This document shows positions 35,895 through 48,725 of a DNA stretch of 64,000 nucleotides, piece after piece. How positions within the stretch are numbered: the first letter of the stretch is position 1; the number at the start of each line of letters is the position of its first letter. Made by a program: the position numbers and the translations under genes. Under the pieces are notes generated by a model, which was given only the letters and a program-made list of their open reading frames with translations, had not been told where the DNA came from and ran no database searches. The stretch is from positions 268,891 to 332,890 of the forward strand of contig NMRB01000418.1 in the NCBI GenBank assembly GCA_002633025.1, given 5' to 3'. This DNA is from Notospermus geniculatus (lineage: Eukaryota > Nemertea > Pilidiophora > Heteronemertea > Lineidae).

Positions 35895-37418
35895 CTAGAC
35901 GGTTTTAGGAGTAAATGTCCGTTTGCTGTCACGAGCTGCGTTATAAGGGCATGTAACATCGCATTTGGGCATTTGAGACACTCTTGAGAAGGAAGTTTAA
36001 AATTTCTCACAGTGTCAAAAATTGTCCATAGATTTCTGATATCTTTCAGTGAGACACCACTTTCATGAGACATTAGTCCAATGCCATGACATCAATGTGG
36101 TTTACACGACTAGATAGCTTGTCGGTCTTCGTTAACCGCTACTCAAGTCACGAAACAAGCAACGCCTATCAAGATTAACGTATGTTCGGGAACTGGCAAG
36201 CCTAATGATGAACCGGTCAATTGGTTGCCTACTAAGTAAGAACGAGTGTGGCAAGAATGTACAATGGGTAGGGTTCCATACTGTTGTGACCATCAGATGC
36301 AGAAATTAAGGCAATTACGGTCCAGCAGGCTGTGTGACACGTGTAGAATTCTTATTCTTAGTTTCCTTTATCCGAACACGATGTAAAATAGAGCCCTGTG
36401 GTTTGGCGAAGAGGAATTTCTTTAAGGGTCATGAAAAGTGACTCGAAATCTCGAATTTTTGACGCAAAAAATCTGACTAACTACACACTGAATTGAGAAA
36501 ATAAGGCTCGGGGCACCTTCTTATGACGGTTCCCGAGGGCCCCCGAGCCTTATTTTCCCATTTTTTTGTGCAGTTAGTCAGATTGTTTGCGTCAAAAATT
36601 CGAGATTTCGAGTAACTTTACCCTTAATGTGGCGAAAATGGCCTTTGGCCATTACTCTATCAACAAAGTATCCTCGGATGTACTTGGTAAAATGACGATG
36701 ATATATGGAAAATTAATGTGAAAAAAATGCTTGACAGCGATTCAATAAATTTGAACTTCAATATCGGTACAGAAATTCAATCCTCAAGATAACACGAGGC
36801 TCGGCAACAACAGGTATCCATGAAAACACCTGCACATGTATCTATAATGGTATAAACCAAAGTGATGAAAAGAACATGCGATACACTCGTGTATATACGT
36901 TGATAGATTAGCGGCTTCTCGGTTTGTTGTCAAATTTTGGCCGAAGCTGACTGATCAATCAACCAACTTTAAAACAAAGGTGAAGGCAAGAAAATGGGCC
37001 AGTCCCATTGTAAAATTTAATAAAACATGCTGATCATTGAAAGATGGTAAAAGATGATACCTACCTCATATGATAATCCCGATTACAATCTCAAAACACT
37101 TCAACCAACGATGACTAGCCTATGTATCCTAGATATGTTGCTGGTACAGTATGTAAACAAGAACATCGTATTAGCGGGTAGCTGTATAGCGATCCATTTG
37201 TGTTCTTCTTATGAATCTTTAAGTAAGTGACGACCGTATCTTTGGCAAGTGGCTAACCAATTAACATTCCAACAGCATCTCAGGGACTGGTGAGCCAACG
37301 TGCGTGCCTTACTAACTTTAGGTTATACAAAAATCAATCAATCGCAGTTCTTTCCTCGATGCTGAGCTCAAATCCTCCTCATCTACCCCTAATCTGTAGG
37401 CAATGATATCGTTCGCAT
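35895..37418. repeat. 1.5-kb tandem duplication, copy 2
   Basis: Same unit as 34381-35892, ending CAATGATATCGTTCGCAT before unique sequence. It carries the same embedded hairpin element, so the element entered before the duplication. Confidence 0.9.
36426..36623. mobile_element. 198-bp TTAA-flanked hairpin element, duplicate
   Basis: The same element within the second 1.5-kb unit, with TTAA at 36422-36425 and 36624-36627. Confidence 0.75.
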
Positions 37419-38938
37419 GGGCAATCAAGTAAAACGTGCGTGCACACACAACCCACTGCCATAAATGCTCCTCACTCTAAGCCGTCCAAATGTTTTGATC
37501 CTTGTATCACATGATTGTCACGTGATATGACTGCCTTGTGATGATACAGATCGCGCGGGCAGCTGGCCGGACTTGAAGTTAAGTATAGATGATGGGGAGA
37601 CAAGCCGACATCAATCAGGTTTAAACTAATTTGGCAGTAAGGAAGAGAACACGTAATGATTTCTAATTTTGCAGTGAGTTGATCTCCCATCGATAGTTGT
37701 CCCTTGCCTAATGTTCAGCCAACCGTACATGCACTTCATCCGCAACTGCTATTTCGCATAGCTTGAATGATACATTAGGTAAATTTACAATAGAACTGAT
37801 CAATTTTTTTTAAACCATAAAAAAAACGTTCATTACATACGTCATGATGTTGACTCTAGTTCGCCATTAGGTACTCCCGAGAGCAATTCCGAAGAAAAAG
37901 TGTACATATGACGTCATAACGTGCATCACCATTATAAATGTGCTGCACTGCTAAAACACTAATAATAAAAGATTGGAAATTGGGCATTCAGGTACTCCAC
38001 AAATTCGATAACTTTTTCTAATCATTACCATGGGAGTCAGTGATTTACATAGAGTCATGGCACCTTTTTGTCGTTGATACAATCCAGCGCCGTATGGATC
38101 TCTCGTTTCTCATCCATTTTCACTGATTGATACCTTGGGAACAGTAAGAATATCGACAGTCGATCAATTAAGCCAGAATTTTTTTAGATATGCAAAATTC
38201 TAATATTATTTCTCTGACAAGTTGCTTGTGTGTTCCTGCGTATAAGTGTACGTAGGTCGATAGTACTTTGTCACAAGTGTTGTGAATAATAGTTGTCGTT
38301 TCATCTCCTGCTAAAATCCGTGAAACGAAGTATTCCATCAACAATTCACTTCCAAATAATGTTAGAAATATCAAATCTCTGTTGAAAGGGGATATGCTGC
38401 AGCCCCATCTGTATTTTTGGAGACGTATTGTTCACAGAATACTACGTCGGTCTTTTTGGTGTCATCATACAGACAACCGCATTTCGGATGATGAGGTCTG
38501 GATCAATTTTTGTTGACAGCAAGCCGCTGGGTTTGTTCGGAAACGGTCTTTCCACATTAACCAGAAAGTGTGATGAAAATTGATACTCAAGATATATCGA
38601 GGAAATGCCAACTTTTCACCAGGGCATGGCTGTTGTTGTCAAACTGTTATAAGCCTTTGTTGTAGACAAGAAATCCCTCATTGTCGGTCCGTAATCCCAC
38701 TCTGATATAACCGGACGGCGGTCAGACGCTGGCTCCAGGAATTGATGAGAGTGTCAGTTGGTATCCGTGTTCGATATCAGCATGATTGTAAACCTGACGT
38801 GAAGACAATGGTAACTTGACAACAGGTGCCAGGAAGACACTGATCGATAGGATCTGATTGGAAGCAGCCGCGGCCAATCCGACTGATCCTCAAGAGGGTG
38901 GATGGTACATCTGCCAAAGAAAATTGCCTGACATACTC
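37419..38938. other. Intergenic; no gene seen
   Basis: Short frames only; no repeat beyond a few bases noticed. Confidence 0.4.
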
Positions 38939-39002
38939 ATCCTGAGAATATCTGCGGTGACGAAGGGAGCGAGCACTAAGAACCCCTGATATTCTCAGGA
39001 TG
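38939..39002. repeat. Short relative of the 25.1 kb hairpin element
   Basis: Perfect 14-base ends, ATCCTGAGAATATC and GATATTCTCAGGAT, flank GAAGGGAGCGAGCACTAAGA. The interior matches the right arm of the 25105-25196 element, so this is a deleted copy. Confidence 0.65.
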
Positions 39003-39183
39003 GACATACTGGTAAACCTCGGTATTGGCTTTGTCCGCCCACCTTTGGTATGCAGATCGTGTCATCTAAGATCCTGGTGACCCTTGTCGTTGCTGATAAA
39101 CGTATGTCGATCTGAATACGATAGGTAAACAATGTAATGTCCGTCACGTTAGTCTTTTTCACCCTTGATATCAAGCCGTATTT

Positions 39184-39472
39184 CAGGCGCCGATCCAGAT
39201 TGGGGGTTAGGGGGGGTCGTGACCCCCCTGCTCGTCACCACCAATTGTTTTTTTCCAATAATTTGCGCGACAGTAAGCAAAAAACCGCAAAAATAGAGCT
39301 TCTGTTTTGATACCGAGATGTCAGGAAATCGTGTCTACGGCTTTCTAGATTTCAAAATTTTCTAGGGGAGGCCCCCAGTCCCCGTCGGCGCGGGCATCTT
39401 TGGCTCCCGCCTGCAACGACCGCCCATGGCGGCCCTGACCCCCCTCTGCCCGAAATCCTGGATCCGCGCCTG
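39184..39472. mobile_element. Non-autonomous TIR transposon, CAGGCGCSGATCCAG ends
   Basis: The left end, CAGGCGCCGATCCAG, is mirrored by CTGGATCCGCGCCTG at the right. TATTT lies just outside both ends (39179-39183 and 39473-39477), a possible 5-base target duplication. The interior is GC-rich near the ends, with no transposase frame. Superfamily not assigned. Confidence 0.7.
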
Positions 39473-39477
39473 TATTT

Positions 39478-42400
39478 TTACCACTACAGTAATTGTTTCT
39501 AAACATGCAATCTCTAATGAGTTTCGTACTGCCATGGCTGAATGTGGTTCCACTAGCATTACTGTGTACCCACTCACAACAATTGACCGGCAGGTGCTGG
39601 CTACAAACTAATCAATGTATCTTGCCGATCGAAAAGGTCCGCTATTCCCTTGATGTACCCGTGGACAGGTGAAGAGACCGAATAACATAAGTGACTTCCG
39701 ATATATTGATGGCTTGACCATGTCCTCCGTAATTTGTGACATCTCATGTGGCTTGTTTTTTTTTGACAATGTATTGAATACACGTACTACGCTTTGTGGC
39801 GACCGGTGAGCCCCCGGCTTCGCATCCCAGTAGAGGAAGATTCTTACTTATCTTATAAAAAATTCTTCTGGTATTGAAAGCATTTTTTTTTTATTTGTGC
39901 CATCATGTTATAATTCTTAGCCTTCTTTTAAACCCATGACTCCCATTTAGCTAGAAGATAACCTAACAGCATCAATCTCTCCAACCATTCCGAGGGCGGT
40001 ATCTTTATTTTTGAGATATCTACTGCTGTAACGATTTCAAAATGCCGAGAGCGTCGCACTAATGATCTCAATCATCAGGATTTCAATTAATCAAAAAGTG
40101 CTTGGAGTAGGTTGAAATGCTGGCGCCTGACGATTTTGTGATTTCATCACAGCTATCGGCAGAAACCTGAAATATGAAGCACGATAAAAGTGCCCCGCGG
40201 ACACTTGCCACTACCAGGAATCCATCAGAGATTGTTCCAAGTGCTATATCAGAAATGGGAGTTTTTGCCTAGACAGCTATATCTGGCGATTTATTTGCTG
40301 ATTCTTCCGCTGAGTAGTTTGCTCTGGGGACAGAGCCTGGGGCAGTCCTATTTGCAACTAGTCAGATCTCGAGCAACCATTAATGCAATGTTGGCCAACT
40401 TGTAAGAAAAGCGGCAGAAGTATACCGCAGGGAGCGGCTATCATAAATCAATGGGTGTTCTAATTCAATCCCTAAATGTTATCAATCATTTACAAGTAGT
40501 AAAAATTACTTGCTAGGGCATCAATTGAATGATCTTCCGCCTCCCCAGACCGTGGTATTGATGTCGACCAGCCGCCAAGAGACCGTTTATAACTTTTTAC
40601 ATGGTTCATTTGACAGGCATAGTTGATGGTTCGCTCTGTGCTTTGATGGGTAAACCGATCCGTTAAGACATGGTGATTCGCTGTAGAATTGCTGCTGTTG
40701 CACCAATCAAGCGTGTTAAAGAAGATTAGTGGAAAATCAATTGTAAGTGTTCTTGGTGTGGAAGTTGGAGTTTTCGCAAGAAGGTTTCGATGTCGGTCTG
40801 ATGATTCCACCTCTTGGCTTCTCGCAATCATCATTCCCTCGAAATGTCTTCCATTTTGGCCAACTTTATCGCCAAACTGTTGTGGCGTACCAGACTATAG
40901 TTTGAATGAGACGAAGTTGATGGCCTAAAACTCTGCAGATTGCAGTCTAGCCGGATCTCAGCGGTTTTGCGTGAAAGACACATCTGGTCAGGCAATGGAT
41001 GATACTTTCGTATAGTAGAAACGTAAATATTTAAGAATCGATATTTTTAACCTTCTTTTGCCATGGAGGGCAGCTCTCCTGTGAAGAACATGGACAGACG
41101 GCGGTGCAATCACGCCAAGACGCTCTTATCCCCTGTTCTACCATTCTGAGAACATCTTCCATTGATTTCTTTTAGGCTGTAAACACTCCGATCACCGGAC
41201 GCAGTTAGGTTATAGCGAGACCAACGGATTTCGATGGACATTCCACATACAGCTGAACATCTTCGTAAAAACACCAGAAATCTATCATTTGTGTCGTTGC
41301 CCTTAATATCTGTTTCACTGCATTTCATAAGGAAACTGCAGATGATTTCGACTGTTGGCCAACACATCGTCACTCTGATCAATACAAAACATGCAGGATA
41401 TCTGATAGAGTTGCTGCAACGAATTACAGTTTTTCTCCCCTCCTTGCGGTATCGTCTTGGCTGTATTCTTGTTGATGTTCAAAATGAACGTGACAGACTG
41501 TCACAGAAGTTTGCAAATTGATATAATTTTATATGTGACAGACTGTCACACATAAAATTATATCAATTTGCAAATCTCTTCAAAAGCCACTCTTGTATCA
41601 AGTCAGCAATGCAAAATGAAATAATCGCTGCAGTCAATTTTCTTAGGTCACGCCTCGTGTTGACAACTACATGTATGCATGTACTCGTTCACAGAATGAT
41701 TAAACGATGCGGTCCTGGAACCTTTGTGGCTTCAACTTTAAAAATTGGAACAACACCTGGCGAATGACGCAACTGCTACAGAGCGCATCTCGGTAATTGG
41801 TTTTCGAGTAGGGATAATTTGCCAATACCCGAACGTGTCTCCGTTTACTTCGGAGAATTGCTAAACGATTACAAAGTGAGAACACCGATGTCCGCGTTGT
41901 CATATCGTGTTATTATCTCCGAGGTGAGATGTTCCATTTGAAGTAGTACGTTAATTTAGGGGGCTTGTGTTATAATCGCAGAAACGGATGATAGTGAACT
42001 GACAGAGGACACAGCGACAGTGTCCACCTTCAGTCCAGCGTTGGGCTCACCGCCAAAGTTTGGTCGAAATTTCAATCACCATTTCTGGCCCTGTCAACAA
42101 CACTCTCTGTCAATCTGTCAAGAAATTGATAATTAGAATGACCTTCTCTGTACCCATTACATGATTGAGGATTTGGGGCGCTGTGCTCGCTAGTTCGGCT
42201 CATCTCTTTGATATACACGAGTGTTCTCTGTCGAGGAAATGTATGCTTCCACAGAGATCTTACCACGTCACTGATACTCGCCTTCGATCTGTTCATCCAG
42301 CACATTCATCACGAAAACAAATAGAAAATGATTAAGATAATAATGATATTTGAGGAGCTAGTTTGCACTAATTCTTTGGATGTTGACAAAATAGATAAAA

Positions 42401-45014
42401 GATGATGAGGATGAAGATCTCGTCAGTCATATTCAGGGACGACTGTCGTGACGGCGGCGTCAGAGATATCAGTGGAATATACATAGTGGCCCAAGAGCAG
42501 GCAATAGCTTACTTCTTCGTTCTTAAATCATGGTTACGTATTCTATATGGTAAAACAATAGTAATAACAGCCTTCACCAATCTCCGTCTTTCCGATTAGG
42601 TTGTACAGTAGGCTCATTCACAGGAATCGAGGGCCAGGTTTGGGGGAAAAGCTTTTTTCGCCATTGGCCAAGTATCACTCGCATAATCTTAAGGAATTCC
42701 ATATGTTTCGTTGTTGGCACTGACGTTTCATTATCACCTCCCGGGTAATGATTTGCAATTATCTCCTACGGAGGTATCCGATGTCATGGGATAATGGGTG
42801 AAGTGGATGTAAGCAATCGCTTGATAATTAAACTAGCTTAAGAAAGTGTCAAATGAAATGATGAAATCACGGATGAAACGTCTGACATTCGCTCTCTTGT
42901 GGGCTCTCAAACCTGATCAACGCTCTTTTGCCAATGAGAACCGGCGATCGGCTACACGGCGCTGCCAGCGATGTGACCGCCCGTCGTCATTGAGTCATTT
43001 GAACTGTTGATGTTGCGTCATGAAAATGAACTGTGTACACCACATAACGAATGGATAGTTTTCACGCCCCGAATAAATTGAAATTACGTTTAGGAAAAAG
43101 AAATTCGGGTTTCATCGCTCGCAGCGCCATCTCGTTGATTAGTTCCAAGGTCTCCTCATTCCTTTGCTAATTATCGTAGTTGTGTTTCATGAACTTCTTT
43201 GCTTGATAACCGAAATAGCATGCCTACATGTTGACCGTGATGACAAATACTTTTCTTTCCTGGAGACTAAGATGTTTGTGGGAAAATATTGGTCCATGCG
43301 AGCGCACCCGGGGACGACAGGCAATTCAGTGGCCAAAGTCATATTTGTATGAGTGATATGAAGTCACAGATACCCAATGCTGCGCCGACATCGTCCAGCG
43401 CAGTGCTGAAGCTGAAATCTACCAGGGAATGGAAGAACCGTTTGAATGGATTATGTTGGAGCAATGTCTTCATTTCAATACTTACATTTTTCTATCGTAA
43501 TTCCTATGGTAGTTGCGAAACCTTTTGACTTTTTGTGGCCAATACCGATGAGTCAGGTCCTTTTTTCTCAGTTTCCTAGAACATTGTCTTTGACTTACCT
43601 TTAATTTACTGCCGACCAAATATTGGTCATAATCATAATCATATCGGGTCCGATATGAATCGCCATAAAACAGACATGAATATCCTGATTAAACGCTGCT
43701 GCGTCAACAGCCTGTGACCGGAACAGGTGGTATTTTTCAAGTTGATGGTTGTAATAGGCAAGGTAGGCACAACTACCGTTGATATTGTTGCTAAGCATCT
43801 GTATCTCAGGAAAGCTTGAGGCTTCTTGTACTGATTGACAATAAGACTTTTAGTACGAGTACGAGTTACATGTACCTTTTTTTAAACAAAATCCACTGTA
43901 GTGGTATTTGTTTGAGCACCATTGGATTTCTAAAAAATTACCCAGTCAGAAAAGTCCAAGCATTCCTTTACTGCAGAAGGAATTCCTAGACGTAGTACGA
44001 CATTCCAAGTTGGTTCCGCGAGAGCAACCTAGCTTTCCTCACTTGACGCCGTGAAGGGAAATAATGGAGTTGGGAATCTTTATTCGTTAACTAGTTTTTT
44101 TGTTGTTATTACTAAAAAGAGCGACATTTTTTTGCTGTTATTACTTTAAAAACGAGTATTAAACTACATAGGTCTACTGTATTTGATATTTTGCCTAAAT
44201 GATGTGATATCAGAATAACTATACGTGTTTGTTAATTGAACTGCGGCAGAAGGATGGTACCTTTATATTGACTTTGGGTATTTATTCTGTTGTGCAAACA
44301 CCGTTGTTTTAATTCGGATAGATTCATGTGTGCATGTCTTCCTTAATGATTAATCACGCACAGAATCAGGCTACACCACATCATCATGTTATCAGGAAGG
44401 TTAAACGATAAGCGGCAACACGTCATTGGGAAACTTCTCGAGTTACAGTCCACTAGATGCAGCGAAAGGCATCGGAACTCGGACATCTTTGTCAGCGAAT
44501 TTCCACTTCGGACAACCCTGTGAGTTCCAACTCGTGGTGTGAATGATTTACAGTCTGTGCTGAAAGGTATCATTGACGTACTATGGACATGATGGCACTC
44601 GGATTTCCGACATTGATGTGTTGTCCTATCTCGAGACTCGAGACAAGGGGGTCCAGTGACCACGTGACTCTGACGTCTGGTTAATCTCGGACATTTGATA
44701 ACGTATCGAACTCGCTGTGTATTGCTTCATTGGATGGGCGTTCGATGTTGGCAACGTTGGAACACCCTTCTTGACGTAAGCTTCTCGAACAAATATGAAT
44801 TGAGATGAAACCAATATGAAGATTTTGTGTGTTATAGCAAATTAGTAAGACCAGCAAAGGACCACAGTATGAGTATGGCGATGAGAATTGAGACATATAG
44901 CATGTGTGACGTATGCAACTGATACGTTTGCTTCCAGTGCAGATTTGGGATTACTCGAAATTGTGTGTGGAAAAATACTCTACCTACATGTAGCTACTAC
45001 GAATAGAACGTGAA
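39478..45014. other. Intergenic; no gene seen
   Basis: Frames reach only about 114 codons and overlap on both strands. The one clear structure is the palindrome at 41510-41574. Confidence 0.4.
41510..41574. repeat. 65-bp near-perfect palindrome
   Basis: TTTGCAAATTGATATAATTT with TATATGTGACAG is followed by its reverse complement. The core word GTGACAGACTGTCAC also occurs just upstream at about 41490-41504. Confidence 0.8.
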
Positions 45015-46760
45015 ATGAATCGCATAAGCGGAATCATGGAGCATCAAGTGAGGAATATAGTCCAAACGATGGACGAGATGTACAGCAACAAGGTATACGA
45101 GTCTTTCAATCCTGCCCCTACAGGGCCCCCTGTGGTGCACCCTACCGTCGTGGAAAACACCACTGAACACACGAGTGTGTCAATACAAGCTGAAAACATT
45201 ATCGAACTGATGAATGCAGAACAGAGGGAGGTCTTTCTACCAACGATTGTTTTATTGTGTTTGGTCGGAAGTTTAGGTGCATTTGGGAACATACTGATAC
45301 TGTTCATTTTCCGCTGTCGGAGGAAGAGCCGGTCGTCAGCCTCCTTCTTCATGTGCACTCTGGCGTGTCTTGAACTAGTTATTTGTTGCATTGACATGCC
45401 TATCCAAATCATGCGAATGATCAATTACTTTGATAACAAGACGTTCCGGAAGGTTATCTGCAAGGTGTACAGATGGATGCTGTACAGCTCTGTTTCAATC
45501 ACATGTATGCTTGTAACTATAATCGCCTATGATCGCTACGTGGCAATTTGTAAGCCACTGCAGTGGCGGGTCAAGCCTCCAAGGAGAATGAAAATCGCAG
45601 TATCCATGGCGTTCGTTTTAGGAATAAGTGGCCAGGGTTTACAATTTTTATTTGGTGATTCGTCAGCGGTGCACGTTCCGCTAAGAGACGCAGCAGCCCA
45701 ATGGAGCTACATTTCACTGGATGGCGTGAATAAATCAGCAATAACTTTCACCACGACTGTCGATGTATGCGAACTCTTTTACGAATATTCAAATTTGCGT
45801 TATTTGCTCTTTATAGTGGCGAATGTGGTTATTTTTCTCTTCTGTATCGGACTATGCACCATCTTCTATGCGTTAATCTACCGGGAGATGGGAAAAAGGA
45901 AGCAATTCTGGCGCCTGGCGGAAACATCGTCCTTTTCCGATGGTACACCTGTGTTCATGAGCGCAGGTAAACGGAATCCACCTCGGAACATCTCCATAAA
46001 TAACCGGAACCGGAAGTACTCGGTTGATGTTGTCGATCGTGTCGAGCAGACGATAGAAGGGGAAGTCACGTGTACATCGTATTCTAAGATTGACGGATCT
46101 GAGGGGCCAAAACGAAAGAATGCGATATACATGGATCCAGCAAAGTTGGAGGAAGTGTCGGAGATGAACGAAGGTGAAGAGAGCTCCAATCGTAGGGCAG
46201 GAGGCCGGCGGATGTCAATGCCGCCACCTCCTGGGACTCCCAAGTACGATACGAACACTGATCTGCAGTTGCAGCCAATTCAGGATGCGCCTGACCTCTC
46301 GAGAAATCCACATATTGTCCCCCCTTCTCTCAAAATGAAGCAGAGGACAGGAAGCGCGAGTTCCATGAGTATGGTCTCGTTGGAGGGCAGTAGGCGTAAC
46401 TCAAAGGAACCTTGTCTAAGTCCGGCCAGGAAAACATCTGTATCGCAACAGATTCATAAACAAAACTTCATCATGGCAGAAGTATTTCTCTGCGTGACTA
46501 TCATTCTTTTCCTTTCATGGACGCCATATTGGATCCTTAAGATCTGTTCCATCGTCATTTACAGGTTCATTCAGTGTCGTTCAAAGTTTGCAGCGTCAGT
46601 GTTATTCTTCTTTCAAAATCTTTACTACATTAATTATGCCATCAATCCCATAGTTTACTTCATCCTCAACAAACGATTCCGCCATACAGTCAAGTTGATA
46701 TTTTTGTGCAAAAAGGAGAGCAAGGTGACACCAGAATCGAGGATGGCGAGCATTCTGTGA
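45015..46760 (+). CDS. Intronless class A GPCR with long third loop, 581 aa
   Basis: The extracellular N-terminus (1-74) has an NTT sequon at 48-50. TM1 spans about 75-99 with Asn92 at 1.50. In TM2, Glu120 occupies 2.50 where Asp is usual. Cys149 (3.25) and Cys252 in ECL2 form the usual disulfide pair. DRY is at 173-175, followed by VAICKPLQ. The third loop, about 291-484, is very long and has basophilic kinase-type sites (RRMS, SRRNS, RKTS) and a proline run (SMPPPPGTP). TM6 has LSWTPYW at 500-506, and TM7 has the canonical NPIVY at 544-548. The C-tail is short. The frame is single and uninterrupted; a second Met at residue 8 is an alternative start. It probably acts as a G-protein-coupled peptide or amine receptor at the cell surface; the ligand is not assignable. 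Confidence 0.9.
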   Translation: MNRISGIMEHQVRNIVQTMDEMYSNKVYESFNPAPTGPPVVHPTVVENTTEHTSVSIQAENIIELMNAEQREVFLPTIVLLCLVGSLGAFGNILILFIFRCRRKSRSSASFFMCTLACLELVICCIDMPIQIMRMINYFDNKTFRKVICKVYRWMLYSSVSITCMLVTIIAYDRYVAICKPLQWRVKPPRRMKIAVSMAFVLGISGQGLQFLFGDSSAVHVPLRDAAAQWSYISLDGVNKSAITFTTTVDVCELFYEYSNLRYLLFIVANVVIFLFCIGLCTIFYALIYREMGKRKQFWRLAETSSFSDGTPVFMSAGKRNPPRNISINNRNRKYSVDVVDRVEQTIEGEVTCTSYSKIDGSEGPKRKNAIYMDPAKLEEVSEMNEGEESSNRRAGGRRMSMPPPPGTPKYDTNTDLQLQPIQDAPDLSRNPHIVPPSLKMKQRTGSASSMSMVSLEGSRRNSKEPCLSPARKTSVSQQIHKQNFIMAEVFLCVTIILFLSWTPYWILKICSIVIYRFIQCRSKFAASVLFFFQNLYYINYAINPIVYFILNKRFRHTVKLIFLCKKESKVTPESRMASIL

Positions 46761-47262
46761 TATGAACATTCCCAGGCGCGGATCAAAGGGAAGCCCTCTT
46801 GTACTGAGAATCATCGGCTGCGAAACTTTTGAATTTGGAAGCCTTTGTTGAATATCCAATGAAAGGGAGCTCAGCGCCCCCTCGGTCTCTAGCACCTGAT
46901 TCACCGCAGTTATTGGTGAATTATACGTTATCGTTGAAAACCCTCACCAACTTTATGAAATACTTAAATTTTCTGTGGAAATAGTATTAGGCCTATACTT
47001 GCTGGTTGCGATATTACGAGTTCACCAGTGTTTGGGAGACATTCCGTGAACTAAAAAAAACTTAGGCGCAGCTTTTCCGCATCTCTCTTCTTTGTGTGAC
47101 GAAGAAAATGCTCTGATTTTTTTCTTCCAAAATTGCGACAAGGGTCAGCTATGCTACCTGCTGTTAGTGTTACTATTATATTTGACTGAATCTCGAAATA
47201 CTCGAGTAGGTCTTATATTTGAATGTACAGTATGCTACCGGTATGTAGTTTTTAGATAGAAG

Positions 47263-47268
47263 AATAAA
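47263..47268 (+). promoter_or_regulatory. Possible polyadenylation signal of the 45 kb GPCR
   Basis: AATAAA about 500 bases after the stop; another lies at 47447-47452. The region 46761-48239 otherwise holds only AT-rich sequence and a CA-rich stretch near 47555-47575. Confidence 0.4.
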
Positions 47269-48239
47269 CTTACACACAAAGTGGAAATTTGTAGCAGAGG
47301 CAGTATATAATACTTTCTAAAATTGCCCAGGTACAGTGTACGTGTATTTGTAAAAAGACACTTATAAACACTAAAATGTATTTCATTGTATATATTTATG
47401 TCATGAATGTTTTTTTCCTCACCGTATGGATGAAACACATGAAAACAATAAAGCTGACTTTTGTGTGAATTTTTCCTCCCCCTGACCATTTTTGGAACAC
47501 GTCGTCAATTTCGCATTATACGATGTCATTCGCCGCATAGATTAAAATAATTATAACACGCACACACATACACACAAAAGTGGCATTTCTATTTGAGAGG
47601 GGTCCGAAAATAAAATCGCTGTGTAATAGTGGAAACAAACTAAGCAGAAATGATATAAATATATTGATTTATATATATTCTTTTATTCGTTTATTCGTAT
47701 AAATATGCGTCTGTTGTCCATGTGTCGACCTTGCGCATTATTTTAGGAATCTCGTCATTCTGAAAGCCTCATTCGCAGCACAGCGGTTGTCCACGGTTTC
47801 AATGAAATGCTACTTGTATATTAGGCGTTCCTACTTATCGATAATGCCGTCGTGTTACATACCATCATTTACGATAGTTGTTATAGTTGTTGTCGTGACT
47901 CGACGCAAGGGCCCAACGCGCCGCGTAGCGGCCAACAGCGAAGCTAGCCAAAGACTTGTCACGGGTCAATCAATAGAACTGGACTCATAGGAAATATGCA
48001 CCTAATGTCCAGATGGAATATACCGGACGGTTGGTTCACGTTTTTAGTGACTGTGAACGTAGATGGGTACATTATGTAGCGATACGCTGACAGATTTGCT
48101 GGGGACTTGCTCTGTGGATGTTGTAAAATGCGATTTTTGGAAGATTATTCTGATTTGCAACGTCATTTTTAATTAACATAAAAATATGTTGAGTAGCTGG
48201 GATATGTTTATAAACATTTATTGAGCAGCCACCGTCATG

Positions 48240-48725
48240 ACGTGGCCGGCTGGCGCATCGGTAGAGCGTCCGGCTCTGAATCCGGGGCGCCGGGTTCGAG
48301 CCTTGCGATNGCGCCACCTTATTTGCCTTCAGGCAACAGAGCTGTCAACATCTCCGGATATACCTCTTACACCACTCAAAGAAAAAAAATTGTAGTCATT
48401 TAGACGGGTTTCGAACCGTCGACCTTCTCATTTGTAATCCACCATTCTATCCACTCGGCCAACGAGCCAGCTGGCAGAGACCTGATTTGTGTTCGTCATC
48501 GACGTAGGCCTTCGACTTGCATAAATAATACTATGAATAAGAAAAAACAGGCGAAGTCTTCTAACAAGTTCGGTGGCCGAATGGGGGAAGACGGTGGAAC
48601 AGAGGTAATAAGGTGCGGGTTCGATCCCCAGCTGGGTCAAAGTTTTTTCTTTCAAAAAAGTGTTCAGCAGGAGCTCACCAGAGGTGTTGACACCTCGGAA
48701 GCTCGAAGACAAATAAGGTGGCGCC
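48240..48725. mobile_element. Mosaic of three tRNA-like SINE heads
   Basis: Three box A / box B pairs are close together: plus strand 48250-48300 (TGGCGCATCGGTAGAGC; GGGTTCGAGCC), minus strand about 48395-48478 (TTGGCCGAGTGGATAG; GGTTCGAAACC) and plus strand about 48570-48640 (GTGGCCGAATGGGGGAAG; GGTTCGATCCCC). The second and third run into T-rich tracts like pol III stops. GCGCCACCTTATTTG at 48311-48325 is mirrored at 48709-48725. None folds convincingly as a tRNA with a paired acceptor stem, so I read these as SINEs. Confidence 0.55.

Noticed and set aside
34293-36073. Conserved 88-93 codon minus-strand frame MSHESGVSLKDIRNLW in two places
   Set aside because: Its conservation is due only to the 1.5-kb tandem duplication; no other sign of coding.
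48242-48478. Functional tRNA genes
   Set aside because: Box A and box B are present, but I cannot pair acceptor stems or a clean seven-base anticodon loop, and one copy contains an N.
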